In this document: in pieces, positions 38,401 through 49,241 of the stretch | Numbering within the stretch: the first letter of the stretch is position 1 | Layout: every line of letters begins with the position of its first letter | Translations under genes and position numbers: made by a program | Assembly (NCBI GenBank): GCA_905182995.1 | Contig: CAJJDP010000049.1 | Location: 474,351 to 538,350, forward strand | Reading direction: 5' to 3' | Origin: Paramecium octaurelia | Taxonomy: Eukaryota > Ciliophora > Oligohymenophorea > Peniculida > Parameciidae | Length of the DNA stretch: 64,000 nucleotides | The notes under the pieces: generated by a model | Told to the model about the DNA's origin: nothing | Database searches by the model: none | What the model saw: only the letters and a program-made list of their open reading frames with translations

Positions 38401-39608
38401 AATTTATACTATTATTCATTAACTGTTTAAAGAAGTTATTAAACTTCCTATTCATTCGAAAATCTTATTAAAGTTTATAATCTTGCAAATGCTTATAATC
38501 TAAATCTTTTATTTTTACTAGTATAATAGACTGATTTTAAAGTGAAATTACATCGATATGTATAAGAGTTGTAACAATTGTAAAATATCTATATCAGGTC
38601 TTAGGATAATCTTAGGAATAACAAATGAGACAATTATTTTTTCTCTTTTTTTAAATAATCTTACAACTCTTATAAACTATAGTCTAAATATTCGTAGAAT
38701 ATTGCCACCTTTTAAACCTATTGTTCATCCAAAGAAGGTTTCTAATCAAAAAGAAAGTAGACTTCAGATATATTTACTAAATATGGTTTTAACTTTGCCA
38801 TCTATTATTAGACCATTAAAAAAAATAATAACTAATGGAAACGGGGGCATAATTCCAGATCAAATACATGCATAATTTCCAACATTTCTTAAACAACTTC
38901 AGTTTGAATTTTCCCTTTTTGCTTTTTAGGTGATCTTCTTGGACTATTCAAATTTTATTGAGAATCCTCTTATTTCTATTGCCGTAGTTAAAATGCTTAA
39001 GGGAGAATTGCCTATTCCTTTTTCTTTTTCAGAGTTCTTTCTACCTCCAGTAAAGTATCAAAAGATTGTCTGTTAGTGTTTTATTATTAATCTACCGTAA
39101 AATAAGTATCATTTCTAAAAAATATATCGTAACCTGAATTTGAAGATGCTTCCAAATAAGAATATGGTTTGATTGAAAATGGTTATTCTGGTTCAGAAGT
39201 AACAATCGCTTTGCATTTTATCTCATATTAAAATTCTAAATGACTTGTATTTATTATGAAATCGTAGTACATAGAAACTTCATCATGTTTCGGAGTTAGA
39301 ATGTAGTAATTAATCTTAATGCTTTTGTATTCAATAATTTTAAGATAATTTTCATCTCTTTTTGTCGTTTTTGATTTTTATTATTTTTTTTCTTACTTAT
39401 CCTCTTCTTCTTCGCTTTTTTGTATTTTTGCTAAGTGTTCTTCTTTTTTTTAATCATTTATCACTGGTTCAGGCTATTCAATAATATCATTGCACTCTTA
39501 TTCCACATTCTCAATAATAGACATTTCTTCCTGTTCTTGAACAGCCCTTTAAATTTACGTTAAGATAACTGCGTCTTAGGTTCTTTGTTATGAAATGCAA
39601 CAACCCAT
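35484..39608 (-). CDS. Tandem family member C: acylation-motif TPR-like protein, 1374 aa
   Basis: Uninterrupted frame of 1375 codons from ATG 39608 to TGA 35484-35486. The start MGCCISQQ has a myristoylation glycine and two adjacent cysteines. The shared blocks are LLEVERT, RDFEKDFGALCDLILLFK, PVSAMLNLEVC and a TPR-like stretch with ENALKCLRKVKEAREK. Later hairpins (ALKYYQKA, TAIQHLKLASE) fit the TPR pattern of alternating small and large residues. The basic tail KINPFQKVKRKK matches members A and B. The absence of introns, as in A, contrasts with B. About 1.2 kb of apparently non-coding DNA lies upstream, more than usual here, and may hold the array's regulatory region. Confidence 0.88.
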
Positions 39609-40820
39609 TAAATTAGTGATTTAAAATAAGTAAATTTATTAATAATTAGTAGTAAACAATGTTAAGAGAATAGCAATCTGTTTTGAATTTTAAAATAATG
39701 AGTTAGGAAATAATCTCATTAACACTAAAATTTATCTTAGTTTTCATAAAATATCTCCTATAATCACAACAATTCATCGTATAATATTTATAATTATTTG
39801 ACCTTTGATTAGCCTTTTATAATTTAAAGTCAGATTGATTTTACTAATGTATTCCAAATTAATTAATACACTAACATATATATTTAAAAAATATAAGGAT
39901 CTATTGATATTAATTAAAAACAAAGTAATGGTGAAGATTACGATGATGTATATTTAATGCAACTATATATAATATCTTTTTAAAGTTAATAACTTTGTTA
40001 TTTTTCAAAATTACCAAAGGTTCATTGGATATGTTTTTAATAAATCTTATTTCTTAAGCAAATTTTAGCTTCAATTAATAATTATTAATTTTCTTTTAGA
40101 CTCAAAAGATTAAAATATTTCAAACAAGTTGTTACTATTATCTGTTAATAGTATGATATCAATAATTTATGGTAAACTCATTTTCGTATTCCTATCCTTT
40201 TTCTCTAAATTTTTACTTTATCCATTATATTACCTCAATTATTTTTCAATTAAGTAATTAAATTTTCAATCATAACAGTTGCTCATTTGTTAGACTGTCT
40301 TTTTTATAAGTTTTGAACTTTTATTCAATAAATTACACACTTTCTAAAAATGGGGCACAGTTTTCACCATCTTAATTCAATAAATTGAAAAATCTAATTA
40401 ATTAGCTTGCAAGAAGAAAAGATTGTAAACTTGATAATAAAATTAACAATATCATTAGATGATTTATCTATTAATAATCTAAATTAGAATAATTATAAAG
40501 TATCCTCAAATGTTAATTTTTTTTGAGGTACGTATAAATCCAATAACCAAATTTGATTAGATTCTTCAAGCTGTTAGTTTGATCTTTAAGTATTAATGAA
40601 TAATAATCACAATTAAGCAGATATACTAAATTAGTATTATAGGATGAAATTATATGAAATTCGCTATTGAAAAAAATAGAGATTTTCAGGTTTAAATCTA
40701 ATCAATAAATCTAATAACAAAGGATGGTTTGAATAAGAATTTACTAATTTTGTTAGAACACATATTGTTAAGAAAGGAATTTGTATTAATTATTATACGA
40801 TATTAAAATTATATTCAGTT
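39609..40820. other. Intergenic, AT-rich, nothing recognised
   Basis: About 1.2 kb between the divergent member C and the CPFC gene. It is dominated by A/T runs; no open frame on either strand combined good composition with plausible introns. It must hold two promoters. Confidence 0.5.
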
Positions 40821-42447
40821 ATGAAGAGTTCTTTTAGAAAGAGGGATTGCCCGTTCTGTTAAAAATTAAAATGTTCAAAAAATGTCAAACATTTATACGC
40901 ATATTTAATAAATAGTGTATCATTCATTAAAGATTGAGAAGGCCTTGTACACTAAATATTCATAATAAAAAGTCAAAAAATTTGAGGACTTTTTTTCAAC
41001 AAAACCAGTAAAGTGGGTCATAGATTTCAAAGATAACTTGCATGTAAAGGAAAATGAGGAGTATTTAAAAAAGTAATTCAATTTGTAATATGAATATAGA
41101 TATTATCCAAGTACAATACAATCAAACAAATTTAAGCAATTATTAGAGTATTACAAATATCATAAAGACATACCAAGAATGTTTTTTGGATTCCTTGCAG
41201 ATATGGCTACTTACTTTTATGAGAAAAAAAAGTAATTATTTTCATGATATCAAATTTAGAAAATATGAATACAGAAAGATCAAAATTTAACTAGGAATTC
41301 CATATGAATAATCTAGTATAAGCACATGTATTGAGTTTTCTGTAATAAATAGAATATGAAAAATTAAATGAAGATATTCAAGTATTGAATAGTATAACAA
41401 AGTTGAGCGAGAAATCTGCGAAATCTCTTCTAAGATAAATAATCAAATTCTAAAAGGATGAAGATTATATTGTAATTAGTCTATTTACTATTTTAGAATA
41501 TAGATGAAACTTGGTTAACAATGCAATAATAAATTTAAACAGAAAAAAACAATTAAAAATAACTATCGAAATAACCAACTTAGAATTTGAAATTATTGAA
41601 GTAATTAGTCATAAGAAACAATCAATTAAATAAAGATAAGTTAAAATTAAACTTGCCATTTAATTTGATAACTGGAAAAGTTTAATCAAATATTAGAAAT
41701 TCCTAAAAGTAATCTCCAGAACGGCCTATTCCAACCTAAAAGTCATCCTCGTAATAACACATTAATAGCAGTTAAGAAGAGAATGAATTTTAAAAATTCA
41801 TGAAAGCCAAGATCATAAAACTATCTTAAGATAATAAGATAAAAATCCAAAAAATATTCTCGAATAAGGTTTATCAAAACAATTGTAATAGCAACTAAGC
41901 TAAACATAGTAGTGCTCACTTTATTACTAGTACTAGAAGTGTTTCATCAGAACAATTAAAAACAGAATAAATGCGTTTAAGTTAAATTATAAATTCTGGT
42001 GGTAATAATCAAAGTCAACCTAAATTATTTAATTACATTACACCTTTACATAAAAAATCTAATTCACAGTAATCATTATAGACAGAATTCACACCTGCCA
42101 AAAAGGAATCAAAACTTATTAAAATATACTCTAACAATTTTAGTAGCAAGATCAAGACTTAACCTAAAAAGACTCCTGAAAAATTAAGATAGTTTTATAA
42201 AGCAAGTGCATAAACATCTCAGAATAGTTCTTAAAAGAATCTTATGAAAAATCTCGACAAACTTTCCTCCTTTTAACAATTTAAAATTATGTTGGAGAGT
42301 CCTCAACCAAAATAAAAAAAGAAATTATAATTACATAATACAGATACAATCAGATTATAAACAGAATACAAACAAATTACAAAGAGACAATCTATTACAC
42401 TAACTCATAATAAAATAAATGGAAAAATTATCATCAAGAAATAATGA
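40821..42447 (+). CDS. Uncharacterised protein with CPFC start and YYKYHKDIPR motif, 508 aa
   Basis: With four introns removed (40917-40938, 22 nt, GAG acceptor; 41232-41259, 28; 41328-41352, 25; 41472-41496, 25) the frame is open from ATG 40821 to TGA 42445-42447, 509 codons. The N terminus RDCPFCQKLKC could bind zinc. Residues about 80-150 hold a conserved-looking block (LEYYKYHKDIPR, then EKKKKYEYRKIK) that I have the impression of having seen in other ciliate proteins but cannot name. The second half is Ser/Gln/Lys-rich and probably disordered. The start is uncertain: using ATG 40882 and skipping the first intron also gives an open frame. A second apparent start at 41265 is an artefact of not splicing the 25-nt intron. 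Confidence 0.65.
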
Positions 42448-42962
42448 ATTTTCTTTAGGAATTAAAATAAATATTCACATCAACACAATTTTTTATCCAA
42501 ACTTCTTATTTAAATTCTTATCTGAAATTACTACTTGGTTATTCATTTTATTTTGTAAAAATTGTTTCTATTTTATTATTCATCCCTCTTTCTTTCGAGA
42601 TTTCATTTCAATTTATTTGAGTAAAGGTCAAAAGTAGATAATAAATTATTTATATGATTCGATTTTAGTTTTATTCTAAGTATTTTTGTTTAAAGAAAGT
42701 TAGTTTGAAAATAAAAGTCTGATAACTCACAAATATAACAAATAGCATCATTTTAAGATTATAACAATTCAAATAATTCTAATTAAAATAACGATTATAC
42801 AACATTTAAATATTTATGATAATAAGAAATATTTTTTGTTATGTTTTCTAATGAAGAAGCATTGAAGTAAAGAAATCTTAAATTTATTTATACGATCATG
42901 ATCTCATTATTCGAACATAAAATAATTATATATATTTTTGATATTAAAATAATTATTTATTA
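42448..42962. other. Intergenic, AT-rich
   Basis: 515 nt. Short standard-code ORFs here have hydrophobic, low-complexity translations and no features; I see no gene. Confidence 0.5.
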
Positions 42963-44822
42963 ATGAGTCAAATGACTTTAAAAGATCTGATCACCTAAAT
43001 TAGGAAGGTGAAAAATTAAGAGAACAAATCTATAGGAGCAGTATTAATCTATATAATAAAAGTTTTTACAATTAATTCGATAAAGGTATGATGTAAAGGA
43101 TAAGGGGAAATGCATGAATTTGATAGCTAGTGGTTTTGCAAGTGTACTTTTAGAAGTAATTTTCAAAGTATAGCAATTAATTGAAATTTAGTTGAATGTC
43201 ATAGACGAAAATGATAGAATGGAAGCATTTTTATTTTATAGGGATCTATTACAATACGAATATTAAAACGCAGATCGATAATTAAGAAAGTCAGATGATT
43301 AATTAGAATCATATAGACTCATCAAATTATTGCCTAATTAGTTATATGAAGTATTCTAGAACCCCAATAAAATTTTAGCTTTTTTTGGATGATGGAGATG
43401 AAGCAGCCATTTTTAGTAATTTTAGCAGAGAATGGAGCACACCAAATTTGGTCTGGACCTAAATGATGATGAAAGAAATGTTGCTTATTTATATTGAGTA
43501 ATACAAATGTGATATGTAGATATAATAATCAAATTTTGAAAAAGCTCTCTAATGATTATGGATAGATTTTCCCCATAAATTAGCCATTGTACTTTGTATA
43601 ATTTATAATAGATTTCCTGAATAACGGAATGAAACTTTTGTTGAAAATATGATGCTCAAAGAGTATAATCTCCAACCAAATTGGTAAATTGATGAAGGAC
43701 TTATTGTATTTATGAATGAATTAAATGAATCAATCAATCAATCACTTCGACTATATCTAGATGGGAACTTCAATAATACTGAATCTTCTATCAGATAATT
43801 TGAGAGATTAACTTGCAAATTATTAACCCAGCTTACATCTTTTGAATTAGCTTTGGAATAGTTTTTTTTTAATTCATCGCACCCTGAATTTGAAAATGAA
43901 ATGAAATTATTGGAGGATTATGATTAATCTCAAATCGATAAATTACTACAAGAATAAAGAGATACTTTTCCCATAACAATTGTGAAAAGTGTTTAGAAGT
44001 GGTTAGAATTAATCAGTGCTGACCATATTACTATTAACCCGTTGATTAAGTCTTGCTTAATTCAAATTCATAATATACTCTCATAATCAGAAGTAGCTTT
44101 AGTTATTATGGATGAATTTGACATTCTTCACAAATCTTTGAATTTTTGTCTAAAAGTTATGAATAGTCAATAACATAAATGTAACATTTATATGATATTT
44201 TTAAGATGATAAGCTGTTAGCATTAGTGACGATCTGCGATATGATCACTTTTAAATTTTTGATTTCGAAACTAGACTCAAAGCATTTCAATTAAATATTA
44301 TAAATCTATTAGACAGTAATTAAGGAGGATTAGATGATAATCCATGCTTTTAAAAATTTGATAGCACTCATTTATACAGATAACTCTGTTTCTGGTGATT
44401 TCAATAAGTTTCTGTTGTAAGAAAGCGTGACAATCTAATCAAGCGATCTTAAAATTTTATAAAATAAAGATTTTAATAAATTGAACTTATGGAGAAAATA
44501 ATTTGATGAGAATTACAAAATTCCAATCTATGAATAACTATCAAAATCTACTAAAGAATATCCAGTCTTTCCTATTATTTCAGAATGTGCAATATAGCAA
44601 TTACCATATATGTCTGAGATTCTAGAGAATAGATTGAAAATGATAAAAAAATATTATGACGAATATATTTCCAATTTGTAATCAGAAAAAATTATTGAAA
44701 TAAATATGAATTTAAATTCATAATATGAACCTTAGACTGAGCAAATTTCCCTTAGGCAATCGACAGTTGTAAAGGAATAATCAGACCAAATATTAATAGG
44801 TGAAGATGAAATATTTTCATGA
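42963..44822 (+). CDS. RME-8/DNAJC13-like protein (C-terminal-type region only), about 577 aa
   Basis: ATG 42963 to TGA 44820-44822 after removing introns 43008-43035 (28 nt, GTG donor), 43351-43378 (28), 43498-43519 (22), 43589-43611 (23) and 44181-44205 (25). Spliced length is 578 codons. A further 3n intron near 43144-43173 (30 or 18 nt) is possible and frame-neutral. Around residue 110 the block LLPNQLYELFLDD...STPNLVW resembles the IWN-type motif of RME-8/DNAJC13 (pattern LPP...EAA...NPELIW), an endosomal protein that recruits Hsc70. The rest is helical, armadillo-like. DNAJC13 is about 2200 residues with a J domain; neither the J domain nor most of the length is present, so this is either a shortened relative or a false resemblance. 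Confidence 0.55.
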
Positions 44823-44899
44823 AAATTTAAGTTCATTATATTTTACAAGTACTATAATTGATTTTCTTTGGTTTTATATTTCATAATTTACTGCACTGA

Positions 44900-45407
44900 T
44901 ATCGAACTGAGATTCAGCATTTGATTACACTAAATCTAATTCTCGAAAATTAAATAGCAAATTCATCAATATTAACAAAATGGTTCTACTTAAATTTCAA
45001 AATAGATAATCATATATAATTAAAAATAAATTAAAGCAATGATTAATTATTTCTAGCTCTTAGTCTCGATAAATCCCAGATTCGAAATTGTATGAGAGGC
45101 TACAATAAAAAGGACACCTAGAAGATGTATCAAAATCTAGCCAAATCCAGTAAAAATTGAACAAGATAATAAAGATATGGATCAAAACCTAGAAAGGGAA
45201 ACTATTTTTTTATTTTCAAAAGATAGTATTACTGCAAAAATATAATTATAAATAATTACTTAAGAAACGAATTGGAGAGTTAGTAGATTTTTTTCAACTA
45301 AGAAGTGTTTCAAATTGTGTTAATGTTGCTTTAATAAAGAACACAGTAATTGTATGAGACATATAAAAGACAGTACAACCGGAAATTTAGAAGGATAGTG
45401 TGATTGA
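44900..45407 (+). CDS. Possible small gene, Cys/Lys-rich C terminus, 5' unresolved
   Basis: A frame is open from after TGA 44897-44899 to TGA 45405-45407 if a 25-nt intron (45150-45174, GTA...AAG) is removed. The first ATG in frame is at 45092, giving a 96-residue peptide with MRGYNKKDTQKMYQNLAKS and a cysteine-rich basic patch (KCFKLCQCCFNK). Upstream in the same frame the translation still looks protein-like but lacks a start. A second overlapping frame is also open for about 100 codons, so coding status is doubtful. It could be a decayed gene between the RME-8-like and FAM135-like genes. Confidence 0.3.
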
Positions 45408-45581
45408 ATTACTGAATAAATGATCTCAATAAAATATACAGATAATATTGACTAAGTTATCCAAATTTATTTGATAATTTCCCTTTCTATATTTTATCCT
45501 GGCCAAAGAGGAAACAGAACTGAAACCTCTTATCAGAAATTTTTTTAATTTATTAATATTTATTTAATTTTATCATTAATA

Positions 45582-47608
45582 ATGCTCAGTGGTACTATTG
45601 AAATATTTGTTCATCTAAAGGAATTTAGAAATGTCGACCTTTACCATTAAGGAGTATATTAATTAAAAACTACAATATTCTAAAAAAGTTAAACTTAATC
45701 CGAAACATTATTTGCTTAGCCATATATGACAGTAGAAAAGAAAAAATTTGCTCAGAGCTAAGTTACTGATATTCTAGTTGAATAACACAAACTATTAGAC
45801 ACCACTTTCTACAGCAAAGCATTCATCATTAAATATTGTGATTAAGTAGTTGATTTAAATGAAGGCTGCGTATTTAGAATAGAAGTTTAAGCTTATCCTG
45901 AAATGGACCCTCATAATATTTATTGCATTATAGAACTGTTGTTTTGTGAACTTAGTACAATAACGCAAGAAGACTTTAAAATAGTATAATAAAATTTGAT
46001 TATAGGATAAATTGTAACAATATTAAAAATGCGTAGCAAAATTTGAAAGTAGATTACACAATATAAAGTTGATAAAAGAATTTGTATCTTGCCAATTCGA
46101 TGAATCTCATTTTTGCTAATTAAAATTAACCATTCATTCAGTTTTAGTTGATTTTAAATATCATTAAAACGATGCTACTCTTGAATAATTTATGAGCAGC
46201 ATAACTAATAAATGTAATTCAAGAATTATATCTATTAGTTAAATAGAATTTGGTATCTGAGTTTTATGCAGGCTATAATAAAATATTGTTATAAATACAT
46301 GAATAACTTGAAAGTTATTATTAGACAAACGTAAAATAATGTATATCAGATGAACACATACAAAACAAATTTGGGCAATTACAATATTTGAATAAATCTG
46401 TAAACTTTAGGGATTTCTCTGAATACAGCACAAGAATGGATGACTTAAAAGCAAATGTCCAACTATAGGAAGAGTTTTGTAATTAATTATTTTTGGAAGT
46501 TAAACATACATCCTCCAAAATTTTTGTTGTTTGGTATTAATTCATAGATGCACATACTTTTATGGCTGATACTTTGACCAAAATCTTAGAACAAGAGTAC
46601 ATCCAAAAAATAAAAGAGAGATGGGGAGAGAGCATCTTCTAACATGTTTAAACAGTAGAGGATTTATCATAATCAGAGATTTAACTAGGGAAAAATCATA
46701 AAATGATGGCAAAATAATACAGAAATAATAATTATTACAAATAATTAGAACCATTAAATATAGAAGATTTAGATTTGTTCCCAGAAGCAAAAATTCATCC
46801 AATAGTATTTAGGGATGTATCAAGAAAGTAAGAATTCTAACTGAAAGCTGTAAAAGGGCTTCATTTATTTGTTTTTGTTCATGGCTATTAAGGGAACTCA
46901 TATGATATGAGATTATGGAGAAACAACATGGCCATCAGATATCCTGATCATTTAACTTTATTATCAAAATGTAATGAGGACGACACAGATACAGACATAC
47001 TAGTAATGGGAGAGAAATTAGCCCTAGAAGTAAAGAGGTGGATTAAAGAATGGTGTCCAAAAGACAATTTTTCTAAGTTGTCATTTATAGGCCATTCACT
47101 TGGAGGAATCATAATTAGAGCAGCTTTACCTCATTTGAGTAAATACAAAGATAAAATGTTTACCTACTTGTCATTAGGAAGTCCTCACTTAAGTTACACA
47201 TTATCATCAAGTAAGGTTGTTGATACAGGTTTATGGTTCATAAGAAAATGGAAAAAATGTATTTGCTTAAATTAGTTAACGTTGAATGATTCTTCAAACC
47301 CATTTGAAACTTGCCTCTATAAATTGTCTACATATGAGGGTTTAGGATGGTTTACAAATATTGCACTCATGAGTTCATATTAAGATACTTACAGTCCTTT
47401 TGAATCAGCTAGGATATAGAGGCCAAAAGGAAGTAGTAAGGATGTCATGATTATCAATAAAATGATCGATAATATCATGAAGAATCTATCTAATTAGAAG
47501 ATCGATAGATTAGATGTGAATTATGAATTAGTCGGAAAGTATTGTAGTTTATATTCGTAGATCTTTGGATACCATGATTGGGAGGGCAGCTCATATTGCA
47601 TTCATTGA
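45582..47608 (+). CDS. FAM135-like protein with DUF676 serine esterase domain, 659 aa
   Basis: ATG 45582 to TGA 47606-47608 with introns 45984-46005 (22 nt) and 46214-46238 (25); 660 codons spliced. The N terminus (IEIFVHLKEFRNVDLYHQGVY) matches the opening of FAM135 proteins. After a helical middle, the C-terminal alpha/beta-hydrolase domain shows HLFVFVHGYQGNS, the nucleophile elbow FIGHSLGG, then SLGSPHL and TGLWFIRKWKK, and ends with a conserved YHDWEG-like segment containing a candidate catalytic His. FAM135/DUF676 proteins are predicted lipases or esterases whose substrates are poorly known; all expected active-site motifs seem present. No signal peptide, so probably cytosolic or membrane-peripheral. 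Confidence 0.87.
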
Positions 47609-47682
47609 TAATAGCGCATTAATTAAATTGTCTCTATACAGTTTTGATGAATTATTTGATTGATTTACATTATAAATTTAAT

Positions 47683-48628
47683 TCATAATACTAGTAAACA
47701 AAAAATGAGAAAAGCCAAAAATCCTAAGAAATAAAACCTCATTATTTCTACAATAACAACTAAAATATTACTGAATCTCAACTCGCGAGAATAATTGCCT
47801 TTTAGTAAATCTTGTATGTTAGGTGATCCCATAAAATTTATGCAGCCGTGATTAATAACAACTGCTATCAATGTTTCGGTTTAAACTAGAACGTAAGACA
47901 AATACACTCCAAGTGATAAAGACTTTAAAATCTGTTTGACATAATTCCATTTATTTGCAGACAATTATTTGGGCTCAAATAATATTAAACGAACTTTAAT
48001 AATATTATTAATATACCTAGTAAATAAAGAAAAGTTGAATATATCATATAAAAATGATTATTCTTGTACTCTGGATTGAAAGAATTATTAGTAAATCCTC
48101 TAAAAATTAATTCTTCAATTAATGGAGTCTAAATTTTATCGTTTCTATTACCACAACTATTTTAGAAAAGTAGTCCCATCTAAACTTATTGAATTAAAGT
48201 TTGCCCAATTTCTTTTTTAAATTGCCATTCTAATTTGAATCAAAATAGAGATACCCAAAATTCATGGTAAATAGGTCCACCATATAAAACAAAACTCATG
48301 TAAAATGAAATTGCTATTCCCATACACACTTTGGAATTGTTATTCCATTACATAATAGTTTTAAAATCAAGCTTGTACTATTGATACATTGTTGTGTAAC
48401 TGTGAATTAAGCATAAGAATGTTGGAAATCCTAACAAAAGAATCTTGATTCTTTTTCTTTAGTATCGACCTTTCTTTTAGTTTGAACTACTTTCACCAAA
48501 TTATCCTAGTGTAATAATTGGTTTATACTCTCTTTATACAGTCTATAAATCGATTTGCTAATAATGTAAGAAGAAACATATATTAATGTATGCAGATATG
48601 CAGATGATTGATTTATCGTATTCATCAT
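47683..48628 (-). CDS. RCE1: CAAX prenyl protease 2 (Rce1-like, CPBP family), 283 aa
   Basis: Integral ER-membrane protease that would trim the -AAX tripeptide from prenylated proteins. Minus strand, ATG 48628 to TGA 47683-47685, with introns 48506-48528 (23 nt), 48230-48254 (25), 48129-48151 (23) and 47994-48016 (23); 284 codons spliced. Visible family motifs: a YGGPIY loop, the catalytic VVTPLIEELIFRG (EExxxR), and the C-terminal NHGCINFMGSP (equivalent of CHSFCNYMGFP in human RCE1). Several hydrophobic segments fit a multi-pass protein. The usual middle motif FGxAHxHH is not visible; STFLYLLVRL sits in its place, removing the usual catalytic histidines. Either the splice model there is wrong or this copy is divergent. 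It is convergent with the FAM135-like gene (74 nt). Confidence 0.78.
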
Positions 48629-49241
48629 TTTTATATTATTAAATCAAATTTTGTTATATATATTTGCTTTTATTCAATCTCTTTAATTTTTAATCCTAGA
48701 AATAATGCTAAACCTATTTATACTACAAATTGATATGAAATCATCCTAAGAAATTTGTGTTAATCGAGGTCTACTTTTAATCTTATAAGATTGTGTTATT
48801 GATTGGTTAACAATTTGCAAATTTGAAGTGGTATTTGATCAATTTGAATTAAATTCATTCACAACCCTGAATTTTTCTGTGTGATTACAAACAACAAGCT
48901 TTCCTTATTAAAATTGAACTGTTTTTTAGTAGAAATTGAGCTGAGAATGTATTATTACAACCTTTTTGAGAAGAAATATATTCCATTATCTAATTTTAAG
49001 TTCATTTTTTATTATTCAGTTTCTTTTCTATCAATATGAGAATTTGTTGATAGCACATATTAGAAAGAAAAATTGATAACAATATTTGATATTATATAAT
49101 GTCTTCAAAACTTAGATTTTATTAAACAATGCTGGACATAAGACAAAAGAAGAAAATTTACACTAAGTAACCTGGAAATGATTGCACTATCATTGAAGAA
49201 CGGAGATGAAATTGAATGATGCTATGTTTTTTTTTGTTAAA
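48629..49241. other. Intergenic, with a doubtful 77-codon minus-strand ORF
   Basis: Between the Rce1 start and the stop of the membrane-protein gene, both minus. A minus-strand frame from ATG 48858 to TGA 48625-48627 encodes 77 residues with one hydrophobic segment near its middle; its stop overlaps the Rce1 start codon, and a further 50 codons above it are open across one TGA. It could be a tiny membrane protein or chance in AT-rich DNA. Nothing else was recognised. Confidence 0.35.

Noticed and set aside
26730-39608. The three tandem proteins as another assembly duplication.
   Set aside because: They are clearly divergent in sequence, length and introns, and no N lies between them.
41265-42447. 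A separate gene starting at ATG 41265.
   Set aside because: The upstream gene continues through a 28-nt and a 25-nt intron into the same downstream frame, and the 20-nt gap between two genes would be unusually small.
42963-44822. Multiple in-frame TGAs first suggested a pseudogene, or TGA read as tryptophan.
   Set aside because: Each TGA or frame break disappears when GT...AG introns of 22-28 nt are removed, and the spliced length is exactly 578 codons.
48625-48858. 77-codon minus-strand ORF as a firm gene.
   Set aside because: Its stop overlaps the Rce1 start and it has no motif; kept only as a note in the intergenic entry.
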